A stretch of DNA of 64,000 nucleotides from Oscarella lobularis (Eukaryota > Porifera > Homoscleromorpha > Homosclerophorida > Oscarellidae), in contig NC_089185.1 in assembly GCF_947507565.1 (NCBI RefSeq), forward strand, positions 1,054,001-1,118,000. Direction: 5' to 3'. The notes below the pieces were generated by a model. It saw only the letters and a list, made by a program, of their open reading frames with translations, was not told where the DNA came from and made no database searches. The translations under genes were made by a program, and so were the position numbers. The first letter of the stretch is position 1; each line of letters starts with the position of its first letter. Shown here in pieces: positions 50,184-60,327 of this stretch.

Positions 50184-51567
50184 TTATATTGATTTGTGAC
50201 CGACGATGGCCAAATTTCTCGGCGAAATCGCATCGTCGAATAAAGCGACGACATCGGCTTCGATTTCGCGTTCCAAAAGGTACGCCACTCGATCGAAGGT
50301 GACGAGCGCCTCGAGGAGCGGCTGAAAAAGAAACTGCAACGCCGTCACGCCTTCGACGCACGCAAACGACGCCGGTTCGTAAAGAGACTTTGCAGTCCGG
50401 TCTATATCCGCCTTGACGTCGTCGTCCAACTCCAGTCGATTCAACGCCGACTGGAGATAAACGTCAAACGAGGAGAAATCCTTCTTCGACGTGAGCTTAT
50501 TGAATTTCTTTGTCGCTTGAGTTTCGGTGTGACGTAGAGCAGCCTCAAGCGTAGCTCGATAGACGACGTGCTTTGCGTGATTTGAATGATCTGCAGCAGT
50601 CTGTCGTTTCCATCTATATATAAACGTACGTTTGTCAGGAGTGTTCGTTTTTTTTCTTTTGGTTAGTTCCGTGCCTTGCCTTCGTTTCCTGTGCAGCGAG
50701 TCGAAGTCCATACTCGCTCATCGTCCACGTCGGACGACTTTCTCTCGCAATCGTCTCGAGCTCGGAACTGAGAGGAAAGTGAAGAAAGCCGCCATCGTCT
50801 GCACTTCGACGACTCATCCGGTGATAGCAACATCCGACGCAGACAAGAGTCGATCCCTTCGGACAACAGTCGACGAATCGCGACAAAACGAGCGGCGTCA
50901 AATCGCCGCAGCAGTGAAGTCCGACAAGGCAGACCGGTTCGTCGCCGCCGCCGCCGCCGCCGACAAATTCAAACAAGACACGTTCAAAATCGATCCTGTT
51001 TGCCTCCGATTCACCCAACTCGAATTCTATAGTTCGTACGGAGGAACGGGTTTCTGATAAAACGCTCTCCTCTCGCGCCGACGCGCGCCGACATCGCGTT
51101 TCTTCCGACTCGAATCCCAAGACTCGGAGACCGTAGTGATGGTGAAGTGCCTGGCCAAGATAGCCGAGTCCCGCTCCGACGTCGATTACGTTTCGAATCG
51201 TTCTCTCGCGACACAGACGACCGACGTAGTGAGTCATCTGCTGCACTTCGTGAATTTTTTTCGGAGTTACGCCGCGACGAAGTCGTGACGGCAATTCGAG
51301 GGGGCTTTGCTCGTGTTTCGGACGACGAGCGAGAGCGACGGCCTGGTGTATGAACGTTTGCATGCTCGGTGGCCAGTCTTCCTTTGTTTTGCCGTCTGGA
51401 AGTGACGTGAGATCGCCCGACGAGAGATTTTGCAGGCATTTGCGCCAATCGTCCGGAATGCGATCGAGAAATCCATTTGTAAGAACTTCGGTTAACTTGA
51501 AGTCGTATATCCAAGCGTAATCGGCGGCAAACACGGTCAAATCGACGAGATACGGCCTTCGCGACAT
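50184..51567 (-). CDS. METTL25B: METTL25B/METTL25-type methyltransferase-like protein
   Basis: Two exons, 51567-50714 and 50613-50184, joined in frame across a GTATGG donor (residues ...WTMSE|WKRQTAADHS). The N-terminal helix-rich part leads to the SAM-binding motif VIDVGAGLGYLGQAL, with LGFESEE as the acidic end of strand 2, then LHCCGDLTP and VGCCYHRM. The C-terminal part (VVYRATLEAALRH ... LLEALVTFDRVAYLLE) matches the METTL25/METTL25B family (formerly RRNAD1). The substrate is not established for this family member as far as I know. The ATG at 51567 is the first true one. Its start lies 41 bp from the RABL3 start on the other strand. Confidence 0.85.
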
Positions 51568-51608
51568 TGCGCACAAGCGCAAAGGCGACGCGCTCTAACG
51601 CGCAAATC
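51568..51608. promoter_or_regulatory. 41-bp divergent promoter, METTL25B/RABL3
   Basis: Only 41 bp separate the two start codons. The two genes must share a bidirectional promoter, and at least one 5' UTR is very short or overlaps the other gene. No TATA box is visible. Confidence 0.6.
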
Positions 51609-52774
51609 ATGGCACTGGATCGAGTAAAAATTCTCGTCCTCGGCGATTCCGGTACAGTTGCCTCTACAGTCTTCTTTTTTGAATAGATAAAGTCTTTCTA
51701 GGCGTCGGAAAGACATGCCTGGTTCACCTTCTACGCAAACAGCAAGTCCTGTCGAGTCCGGCGTGGACGATCGGCTGTTCGATCGAAATCCAGGTCAAAG
51801 CGACGTCGAGAGGTTGATCGCTCGTTAGCATGTAATCGTGCGACTCTTAGCCGTACGAATTCACGAAACGGGGTCCGTCGAAAACGTACTTTTTCGAGTT
51901 GTGGGACGTCGGCGGCTCATTCGCTCACCAGAGCGCACGATCTATATTCTACAACTCGTATCACGGTCAGTCGTCGCGATCAGATCCCCGTTTCGCCTTC
52001 AGCGAGCCTATTGTAGGTCTTATTCTCGTTCACGATCTGACGAATCGGAAGTCGTACGGAAATCTGAGTCGATGGTTAGCCGAAGTGCTGAGCTCTAGCG
52101 GAGAAAGTGGAACGGGTGGGTATGGTCATGCTAGAAAACAGTCAAAACCAGTGTAAGGAATACGTGGATAGGTCTGCGTAAGTCACAACTGTTCTTCTTT
52201 TCAGAATTGACTTTGATCCTGAGCAGTATCTAGAGAACCAGGTGCCCATTCTTGTGGTTGGCACTAAACAGGCGAGCTGCTCCGATTAGGTGTATTAGAG
52301 CACGAGGAAATTGTCTTGTTAGGATCTCATTGGTCCTGTGCAAGAGGATAAGAGATTTCATGGCGTCGCTGAGGGTGCCGGTGCAGAGTACATGAACGTG
52401 GTAAGGAGAGGCATCGCGTTATTGGCACACATCAACTGACATCACGATCATGTCTCTAAAGAATTGCATGGATCAAAAGCAGTTTCTTTCAGGCTCGCCG
52501 AATCAAATCAAAGTACAGGACTTTTTTGACAAGGTGCACTAATAGTTATGTGTGAACGTCTGGCTTCGATTTGTGAGGCTCTTTTTATAGGTGATTGAAC
52601 GAAAATTCTACTCCAAATCTCAGGTGCGTATTTGAGTGACAGCGTGGTTAATTACAGTATAAGTATGGCGGTGTGTCAAGGGGGTCATCTGATGCCAGCA
52701 ACGTACCTTCGTTCTCTCTCAGGGCTACGCTTCAACTGGGGAAAAAAGACGAAGTCAAGTTGGGCTCACAGTAA
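51609..52774 (+). CDS. RABL3: RABL3 small GTPase-like protein
   Basis: The start [19 protein letters not shown] holds the P-loop. [32 protein letters not shown] (a Rab-like switch II without the usual DTAGQE), [26 protein letters not shown] and PILVVGTKQ follow, all diagnostic for Rab-like 3. The C-terminal half contains [16 protein letters not shown] and ends in [10 protein letters not shown], with no prenylation cysteine, as in the family. About nine exons with introns of about 45-90 bp. One intron (after GTKQ, about 52,272) appears to start with GC rather than GT. RABL3 is linked to Ras-pathway and proliferation control in vertebrates; its cellular role here is inferred only from homology. 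Confidence 0.92.
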
Positions 52775-52976
52775 ATCGTCGATACGATGCAAAAATGAAA
52801 GACGACGCTAGCAATTTACTGTAGAACTCAAGCCCATCTTCCCCGTTACTACTTTTTCCATGCTCTAGAGATATGATGTAATTTTTCAGAATTAACAAAT
52901 CTGTTACGGAAGAGTTCTCTGTGTACATTTCAATACTTCGCATTAAGACTATCCATTCTTTGACTGCTGAAGAAGC

Positions 52977-54831
52977 CTAGTGATTGTCACTGGCACTGTC
53001 ACGAGAATGAAACAGCTGCCTAAAATTTCAAGATTTCCCACAGCAACATAATCAAAAAAGGTGACTTACACTGACGCGCAAAGTTCATCAAGCTAAGGTG
53101 AACAAATTTCACAGATCAGAAAAAAATTTTAAATGGGCCTGTCACGACGCGAATGGACCGGGGCGATGAGTGGACGGGGGACCGTTTACAGCTGCAGTAA
53201 ATCTCGAAATCTCGAAATCTCGAAATTTCGAACAAAAGCGTCGATTTTCTACGAACTGCGCATTCGACGTTCACGAACGTAGTTCTATATTAGTTAGGAT
53301 CTTAGCATATTTCACTTGGCACCGGCGCGCAGCGCCGGTGCCCAGTGAAATATGCTAAGATGGGTGTGGTGGGCGGGGGCGGCGGCGGGGAGGATGGCGG
53401 TTAGTTTTTTTCGCGATTTTCTCGGCCAAAACTAAAGATTGGTCGATCCCATCAATCAAAAAAGTTCTATAACCCAACAATCTACTAGACTAGGAAGAGA
53501 AACGGCCGAATCGCGTTGAAAGCACTAAAATAGCGCGATTTTCCGATCGCATCGCGGTTTTCTCGCCTAAAACGAACGATCCGTCGAATCGACGCTATCG
53601 AAACGCTTTAGAATTGCATTTTCACTTCAACTAGGAGAAGAAACGACTGAATCTCGCGTGAAAAAGACCAAAATATCGCCATTCTTGGTCTCCCACGCAC
53701 AAAAATGTCGTTCTTCTAACATCTAGTTCACCGCTAGTACGAGATCGCCGCTCTAATGGCTTTTCTAGGCACGCTTAGTCCCTCGACACGTACGAAGATC
53801 GATGTTGGAACGACTAGCTTCGAGAAATCTCGAAATTTCGAACAAAAGCATCGATTTTCTACGAACTGCGCGATCGAAGTTCACGAACGTAGTTCTATAT
53901 TAGTTAGGATCTTAGCATATTTCACTTGGCACCGGCGCGCAGCGCCGGTGCCCAGTGAAATATGCTAAGATGGGTGTGGTGGGCGGGGGCGGCGGCGGGG
54001 AGGATGGCGGTTAGTTTTTTTCGAGATTTTCTCGGCCAAAACTAAAGATTGGTCGATCCCATCAATCAAAAAAGTTCTATAACCCAACAATCTACTAGAC
54101 TAGGAAGAGAAACGGCCGAATCGCGTTGAAAGCACTAAAATAGCGCGATTTTCCGATCGCATCGCGGTTTTCTCGCCTAAAACGAACGATCCGTCGAATC
54201 GACGCTATCGAAACGCTTTAGAATTGCATTTTCACTCCAACTAGGAGAAGAAACGACTGAATCTCGCGTGAAAAAGACCAAAATATCGCCATTCTTGGTC
54301 TCCACGCACAAAAATGTCGTTCTTCAGGCAGTGCTGTGAATGGACCGGGTCCACTCACCGGTCCATTTACAAATATTTCGCGATAGGCCCTTACCTTCGA
54401 CGTAAGGCTGTCAAATTCCAGTCGATTGTCGGAGCCGTCCGACGACGGTTGCCGAGAATTCCTACAGAGAAGCAAAGCAACACACAACTTATGTCACATA
54501 CTAGTAAGAGGAAGAGATTTTGATTTTCAAACCTACCTTAGATGTGAACGTGTGAGGTCGAGATGCTGCTGCACTAATTCCTCTTGTTGCTGACGAATGG
54601 CGTCGATTTCTTCAAAAACTTTCTCATTTCCTACCAATGAGACCTCTTCCGTAATCTGAGCGAGACTTTAGGGACGATCTCTTTACGAAAAGCTCTCAGT
54701 TTTCCAGTTCTGGCGTCTTCGAGAAGCTTTCGCAAGCTTTTTTCAGTTTCTTGCACTTCTTCTATGTTGCTGCGGACGATGCTCTTGCCTCGTTGGCGTT
54801 TGCTGCGGGTGCGCTGGCTTGGTTCCCCCAT
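52977..54831 (-). CDS. CCDC28-like coiled-coil protein
   Basis: The ATG at 54831 gives [15 protein letters not shown], then VQETEKSLRKLLEDARTGKLRAF, an intron of about 41 bp, and EEIDAIRQQQEELVQQHLDL. Next come an exon ending DSLTSK (about 54,392), a large intron, a small exon LDELCASV (about 53,090-53,068) and the last exon QLFHSRDSASDNH. The EMExxLxxLLxDxxxGKLxAF and REMQEKLARLHF-like patterns, plus the LDxLxxxxxxL end, fit the CCDC28A/B family. CCDC28B modifies ciliopathy phenotypes and binds BBS proteins in vertebrates; the same role here is inference. The large intron (54,391-53,091) holds two copies of a 500-bp repeat. Confidence 0.75.
53214..53715. repeat. 500-bp direct repeat, copy 1
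   Basis: Nearly identical to 53,824-54,325 at an offset of about 610 bp, with only a handful of base differences seen (for example GCGATTTTC versus GAGATTTTC, and one C indel near the end). About 108 bp of unrelated sequence lies between the copies. It contains a long hairpin at 53,301-53,359 and a GGGCGGGGGCGGCGGCGGGG stretch. It lies in an intron of the CCDC28-like gene. Confidence 0.9.
53301..53359. repeat. 59-nt hairpin in repeat copy 1
   Basis: Two arms of 27 nt are complementary except for one G-T type mismatch, around a 5-nt loop (CGCAG). The arm begins CTTAGCATATTTCAC and its complement ends GTGAAATATGCTAAG. Confidence 0.9.
53824..54325. repeat. 500-bp direct repeat, copy 2
   Basis: Second copy, same orientation as the first. 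Outside the pair, related motifs containing GAATGGACCGGG occur on both sides (53,151 and 54,338). The right-hand one forms an inverted repeat with CCGGTCCATT about 10 bp on. These may be the ends of a larger element. Confidence 0.9.
53911..53969. repeat. 59-nt hairpin in repeat copy 2
   Basis: Same hairpin as in copy 1, with both arms, the mismatch and the loop unchanged even though the surrounding repeat has a few differences. Confidence 0.9.
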
Positions 54832-54904
54832 TGAAAGAGTTGAAGGAGATTGATTGTAAACATGCGCATGCGCCTAGACGCCATTGAGCTGGTGTGTCAT
54901 CGTC
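54832..54904. promoter_or_regulatory. 73-bp divergent promoter, CCDC28-like/RPL24
   Basis: 73 bp between two divergent start codons, including ATGCGCATGCGC, an NRF-1-like palindrome (about 54,855-54,866). NRF-1 sites are common in bidirectional housekeeping promoters of animals; its use here is inferred. Confidence 0.5.
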
Positions 54905-55521
54905 ATGAAGTAATCCGCTCTTTCTCTTGCGATCTCTGTTCGAACGATGATCTCTCCTCTTCGCTAGGCTCGAGCTGTGTAATTTTAGCGGATACAAGAT
55001 CCATGCCGGTCACGGGAAGCGATTGGCTCGCGTCGACGGGAAGGTAGACTGGCTCGACTCGCAAGATCCAATATCGAAGCGTTCTCTCGCATTTTAGGTG
55101 TTCAATTTCTTGAGCGGAAAGTCCGAAAGCTCGTTCCTAATGAAGCGCAATCCTCGCAAGATCTCCTGGACCGTTCTTTATCGTCGCAAGCACAAGAAGG
55201 GCACGACCGAAGAAGTCCACAAGCGACGAACGCGAAAAACGACACGATTTCAACGAGCAATAGCCGGCGCAAGTCTCCAAGCGATCCTAGCCAAACGCAA
55301 CCAGAAACCCGAAGTCCGTAAAGCGCAAAGAGAGCAAGCGATACGGTGAGAAAACGAAAAAAAATCAGAAAAAGAACCCGAACTTCTCGCATAGAGCCGC
55401 TAAAGAGAAAGCGCACGCGAAGCAGGCAGCGAAAAAAGCGGCCAAACCCGCTGCAGGTCGCGCTCAAAAGGCGGTAAAGAAAGTCAAGCCGGCGGCTCCA
55501 CGCGTCGGCGGAAAGCGATAA
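54905..55521 (+). CDS. RPL24: 60S ribosomal protein L24 (eL24)
   Basis: Four exons. The first holds only ATGAA; splicing at 54,909 gives [20 protein letters not shown], the eL24 zinc-ribbon-like start. Next exons give [54 protein letters not shown] and [12 protein letters not shown]. The last exon carries an Ala/Lys-rich tail ending APRVGGKR. Length and order match animal eL24, a component of the large ribosomal subunit at the subunit bridge. An AATAAA signal lies 66 bp after the stop. It starts 73 bp from the CCDC28-like gene and converges on PDHA1. Confidence 0.96.
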
Positions 55522-55586
55522 AGACATCGTCTTTGTTGTACAAGTAGAGGCTTTTCTTTTTCCTGAGTTCACGCTAGCACATTTGA

Positions 55587-55592
55587 AATAAA
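55587..55592 (+). promoter_or_regulatory. Poly(A) signal of RPL24
   Basis: AATAAA 66 bp downstream of the RPL24 stop codon and before the convergent PDHA1 3' end at 55696. Confidence 0.6.
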
Positions 55593-55695
55593 AGCTCCTG
55601 AGCAGCGTGACTTCAAAAACATTTTTTTTTTGCGTGCGGCGGTGAAAAAAAATTGCATTCGATTATTTGTGACGCGGAGGTTCGGGTTTCCTATT

Positions 55696-57474
55696 TCAGT
55701 TGGCTCTGCTTTGCCGAGAAATGCCTTCTGTAAATGCGTCACAGCCCCGAACTTTGAAGTCCGGCTCATCGTAGTAGATGTCGTTGTAGAGCTCTTCTAA
55801 TTTTGGTACGGGCGATTGCTTAGCGAATTCGACCGCTTCGGCGATTTCTGCCTTCAATTCGGCGTCAATGCTCTATTAGAAATCATAAATGTTTATCTAC
55901 ATAAAAAAGTCCTGGAGGCGTTCAAAAACCTTTAGTTCTTCCTCTGTGCCGAGATTGGCTTCGAGGATCTTATTTCTGCATGCCTGAATAGGATCTTTCA
56001 GCTTCCTGACGCTCTGTACTTCCTCTCTTCCACGATAACTAAAGAACAACAGTTAAAACTTCCTAATGTAGAGGCAGTGTGCTGCAGTCAAACCTTGTTC
56101 CAGGATCGCTCATACTGTGTCCAAAATAGCGGTACGTTTTCAGCTCCATAACGAGAGGTCCCTAGGAGCCATAGTTGATTGTGCTCCTTTCAAATTCCTG
56201 AAAATCCTCTTACCTTTCCTGCTCTCATATACTCTGCTGCCCATTTCGTTGCCTCGCGAACTGAAAGAACGTCCATTGCATTTACCTATGTCAATTGAGT
56301 CATCTGTGTCTGTGGGGACTAGGAAGAGAAATCCTTTCTTTTCTCTTACCCTGATTCCAGGCACATAGTCCCCGCGCGAGTAGAAGTCCGTCGATGCTGC
56401 CGCTCGCTCGACACTTGTTCCCATGCCGTAATCATTATTTTCACAGGCAAACAAGACGGGCAAATCCCACAGCTTGGCCATGTTGTACGCCTCAAAAACC
56501 TACGTATATTCATACGTACAGTAACAAAGGACAAAGAGCCCCTACTCCTCTATCTACCTGTCCCTGATTGGCTGCTCCGTCACCATACAACGCTATGCAT
56601 ACTTTATCCTCACCTCGATATTTGATAGCAAGAGCAATGCCAGCACCAAGTGGAACCTAAACAACTGGTATTACAGTTATTTGGAGAAAGTCTAAAATAA
56701 CTGACTTGTGCTCCGACAATCCCATTTCCGCCATAAAAATTTTTCTTATACATGTGCATTGAGCCACCCTTTCCCTGAGAGATTCCCGTCGCTCGGCCTA
56801 GTCGCACAATTTATGAATGAGTGAGCGAGCGAGCGATTGATTAGAGCACCTGTCAATTCAGCAAGAATATTCTTGATGGGAACGCCGCGGGTATACGTCC
56901 ACCCATGTGCCCTATAGGCCGTTATGATTTCGTCGTCAGGTCGAATCGCTGCTTCCATGCCAACAGCACAAGCTTCCTGGATGAAATATACGAGTCTATA
57001 TGTATGTATGTATGTATGTATATCCACTGTCGTTAGTGACGGGTAAATTGACAGTGAACAGAGAGATTTGCCTTTCCGCCTCTCCCACGTACCTGCCCAT
57101 TGTAGAGATGACAGAATCCCCGAATCGCCTTCTCGCGATACATGACCGACGCCGCGTCCTCCATTTTGCGAATCGTCTGCATTTGACGATAGTAGAACAT
57201 CATTTCGTCGCGCGTCGCGATCGTCGTCTTCGGCACGACGTCGTCGAGACGATGATACTCGAATGGCTAGTAAATGAATAAGAAAAGGCTCCGTCTTTCA
57301 CGCGCGACTTCGTTTTACCTGAAGATCGAATTCGGCTTTGTCCGCGACGCTCGAAAGCGGTCTCGAGACGACGGAGAGCAACGGTGCTCGCAGGATCTGT
57401 CTCGATCCCGTCGCGGAGATGCAGGAACGCACTCGATGACTGGCTCTGAGTCTAGAAACTCTGATGGCGAACAT
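55696..57474 (-). CDS. PDHA1: Pyruvate dehydrogenase E1 alpha subunit, mitochondrial
   Basis: The alpha subunit of the thiamine-diphosphate enzyme that decarboxylates pyruvate and passes the acetyl group to E2. The start [18 protein letters not shown] is an Arg/Ser-rich mitochondrial presequence. It is followed by [67 protein letters not shown], the thiamine-diphosphate motif [29 protein letters not shown] and PGIR. The regulatory loop [20 protein letters not shown] keeps both serines phosphorylated by PDH kinase in vertebrates, so phosphorylation control is likely. It ends [20 protein letters not shown]. About nine exons with introns of about 45-75 bp; one contains a TATG microsatellite. Confidence 0.96.
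56998..57021. repeat. TATG microsatellite
   Basis: About six TATG units in a PDHA1 intron. Confidence 0.85.
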
Positions 57475-57626
57475 CTTGGCTTATTGCTGAGACACAATCT
57501 GCCTGAATCTGGCTTTTACGCTTATGTCGAGTGCGAGTAGATATTACGTATGAGCGCATGCGTATGGTAAACAAAGATACATGTCATAGATACTAAAATA
57601 CATGTCGATACATCATAGATACTAAA

Positions 57627-59253
57627 TCAATTTTTTAGTTTCTCAGACTCTTCTTGTTCTGCTTTCTTTTTGCCTTTACTCACCGGAGGATCTTTCCAGC
57701 TGTATACAATGAGTCCCGCAACAATGAGACCCACAGACAGAAAGTAAATGGCGGAAAACTATTAAAAAACATTTCTGAATAAATGAGAAACCGAGAACTT
57801 CTGATTCACCTTGAAATCAAAAACAAATATTCCAATAATAATGCTAAAGAGATCAGCAGTAAGTAGAGACAAAACAAAGAGAAGAGCACTGCTCATTCTC
57901 ATCAGTATTGGAGTGCAAACGTAGAATAAGAAACCACTGGCAGTAAAGCCAAAAAGGAAGCCTCCTACACAAAACATCACGACGGAATATCAAATTATTT
58001 TCGTAATACTGTACCTATTTTAGCAGCATCGCGAGCCCAATCAATAAAAAGAAGTGAATCTCGTTCCAAAATGCACCTACACAAAGAAAGATTGCGATTG
58101 GCGTATCTTATAGGTAATCTGAAAGAGAACGTACGCTTGTGTTCCAGACACAAACGCTCCAAATATGCCAATCATAGCACGGAACTCCATTTCACCGTGC
58201 TTTTTGACCAAGTATTCTTGAGCTACGTTGCTGATTCCATACATAATAGCGCCACTAGCAGCCAAGCCATCTCCAAGAGCCGCGTTTAATTCTAAGCAAG
58301 AGAAAAAAAAGGGAGGTGCAAATAGGACCAATAGAGCTGGGGGAAAACCTAGGACAAACAGACGTGGGACGTCAAGGATTGAATGCAAAATACCTTGTGA
58401 GTTTGACTTGTTCTTGTGAACATCGGCTAGGATGAGTGACACAGTGCCCAACATTCCAAGGATAACACCGGCATAGTGCAGAATACGGTAGCGTACGCCC
58501 AAGAAAATGAGCGAGAGCACAACGACGCTCACGACAGCCAAACCATCGATCAACTACGAGAGCATGAAGTATGTCAGTATAGAGCGAAAACTCTCAGAAA
58601 CCACAGTCTATAAATGCCACCAACTAGCGATAATTTTTCTATCCAGTGCACCTCTTTTAGTGGTCAATAGTAGCTCCACTATTTCGAGGTTCTAACATCT
58701 ATTTGTCTACATACTACCTGGACGCTCGTTAGCGACGTGAAATGATATGACTTGATGACCAAGTAGTTCGCCTCGACGTCGACGATCGCCACGAAAAAGT
58801 AGACGATTCCACGCTTCCGCAGCACGTGAACGATTCCGTCCCTTTTCGTCGATTCCGAATCGTCGTCGTGTCGATAGGCGAGCGACGATCCAAAAACCAG
58901 GGCGACAAGAAGATAAACGAAGAAGGACTGGGTCGTCGGCGCGTAGAAGTCGAGTCGCTGCAGCGATTGACTCGTCGTGCCTATGGTCATGATGAGAAGG
59001 GAGAGAAATTGGCCCAGAGCGAGAACTTTCAGTACTCGTCTATCGTGCAGGGAAATCAGTTCGTTTTCTCGTCGCTTTTTCGTCTTTCTCACCTCCAATC
59101 CGTTCGGACTTTGCACGAGGCGCGATCGCAGTGAAGATCGCAGCGACCGTTCGATTTGTTCTCGTCCTCGTCAATTAGCCGTCTTTCTGAAGTCTCCTGA
59201 TTAAGGTCTCGTAGCTCGATAGCTGAAGTCGAACCAGCATTGACGATATCCAT
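57627..59253 (-). CDS. SLC35F1/F2-type solute carrier
   Basis: Membrane protein of the drug/metabolite transporter superfamily, about 10 predicted helices. It starts MDIVNAGSTSAIELRD with a soluble acidic head, then a 50-bp intron that joins ...VRTDWR to RVLKVLALGQFLSLLIMT. FYAPTTQSFFVYLLVALVFG, EANYLVIKSYHFTSLTSVQ, DGLAVVSVVVLSLIFLGVRY, GDGLAASGAIMYGISNVAQE and GFTASGFLFYVCTPILMRMS follow, matching the SLC35F1/F2 group. It ends in a Lys-rich cytoplasmic tail (KDPPVSKGKKKAEQEESEK). SLC35F2 imports the nucleobase queuine and nucleoside-like drugs in human cells. The substrate here is unknown, and whether it is F1 or F2 cannot be settled by eye. Confidence 0.88.
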
Positions 59254-59303
59254 CTTCCGTTCGACACCAGTCTAACGCGAGCGATCGAGAAAGTATTCAA
59301 TCA

Positions 59304-59321
59304 ATATATATATATATATAT
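59304..59321. repeat. TA microsatellite
   Basis: About nine TA units just upstream of the SLC35F-type start codon. Confidence 0.85.
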
Positions 59322-59475
59322 CCCCTCCCCTGTGAATTACGTGCGTATGAAAAAAAGAAAAGACTCGACAGAACTCTACTCTCCCTTTACTTGACGTAAG
59401 AGCAACTTACACTACAAACAACTAGACCCAACGAAATCAAATAATAGAGAACTGAATGCAAAAATTCGCAATGGA

Positions 59476-60165
59476 TCATTTACAACAACCGCCATCCTTG
59501 CCACCGCCGCCGGCGCCGGCAGCCCCAGCCAAACCACCCTCAGCTCCAACACCTGCAGAAGAACCAATAGGCACAGTAGCAATTCTCCTCGCAGAAGCCC
59601 TTTTGACGCCATCCCACCCATCCTTGACACGAATTTCACCGGATTTCAACTGCCTATGTATCTCCCGCGTGACCATAAAGAAAGCCTCCTCGACGTTCGC
59701 CGCCTCCTTGGCCGACGTCTCGATAAAAGGCAAGCGAAGACGCTCGGCGAGCGCCTGACCCTCGTCTGTCGTGACGCGTCGTTCGCGCGTCCGATCGGTC
59801 TTGTGACCGACGAGCACGAAGACGATTCGATTCGGTTCGGCGCAGCGCGTCGCTTCGTCGAGCCAGTCCTTTACCTCTTCGAACGACTTGCGATTCGTGA
59901 CGTCGTAGACGAGTAGGCCGCCGGCGGCGTTGCGATAATAGGATCGCGTGATTGCGCGAAATCGCTCCTGGCCCGCCGTGTCCCAGAGCTGGAGTTTGAT
60001 GCACGCGTCGTCGACGTTTACGACGCGCGCGTAGAAGTCGACGCCGACTGTCGGTTCGCAGTTTTCGAGGAATCGGTTTTCGGTGAAGGAGCGAAGGAGT
60101 GACGATTTTCCTACGGTCGTCGGACCGACGAGAATCAAGCGGAATTGGTATTCAAAATCGTTCAT
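59476..60165 (-). CDS. RAB39: RAB39 small GTPase
   Basis: Single-exon, 229 residues. It has YQFRLILVG, the P-loop GPTTVGKSS (the usual Asp of GDSTVGKS is Pro here), CEPTVGVDFYARVV, WDTAGQERFRAITRSYYRNAAGG, NRKSFEEVKDWLDEA, VLVGHKTD (Rab39 has GHKxD rather than NKxD) and IETSAKEAANVEEAF. SGEIRVKDGWDGVK is a strong Rab39 hallmark. The C-terminus is Ala/Gly-rich and ends CCK, suitable for geranylgeranylation. Rab39 acts in endolysosomal and autophagy traffic in vertebrates. The Gly/Ala tail (residues about 200-225) is longer than usual. It shares a 162-bp divergent promoter region with IRAK1BP1. Confidence 0.92.
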   Translation of the reverse strand: MNDFEYQFRLILVGPTTVGKSSLLRSFTENRFLENCEPTVGVDFYARVVNVDDACIKLQLWDTAGQERFRAITRSYYRNAAGGLLVYDVTNRKSFEEVKDWLDEATRCAEPNRIVFVLVGHKTDRTRERRVTTDEGQALAERLRLPFIETSAKEAANVEEAFFMVTREIHRQLKSGEIRVKDGWDGVKRASARRIATVPIGSSAGVGAEGGLAGAAGAGGGGKDGGCCK

Positions 60166-60327
60166 GACGCCGAGAGAGAGAGAGCTCTGCTTCTTCTATT
60201 TTCTACGCATGATGGTCTATTCTTCCTCGTGGTAACAGACTGTCTGCGCAAACGCAGTGAGTAACGCTATCTCTGGTGCCGTCGTCCCGGGACTTCACGC
60301 CAGAGCAAACACGTGATTCCGGTTCAA
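60166..60327. promoter_or_regulatory. 162-bp divergent promoter, RAB39/IRAK1BP1
   Basis: 162 bp between two divergent ATGs. A short GA-rich tract (60,174-60,184) lies next to the RAB39 start. No TATA box is seen. Confidence 0.5.

Noticed and set aside
50614-50713. Frameshift in METTL25B near its C-terminal third
   Set aside because: A canonical intron (GTATGG...TATATAG) joins the two frames exactly, so no mutation is needed.
52775-52976. Possible small coding exon at 52,755-52,943 on the minus strand
   Set aside because: The CCDC28-like gene already ends at 52,977 with a good stop; the ORF overlaps the RABL3 3' end and has no family match.
53170-53968. Small plus-strand ORFs in the 500-bp repeats sharing one C-terminal end
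   Set aside because: The shared peptide is simply the hairpin translated; it lies in an intron and resembles no family.
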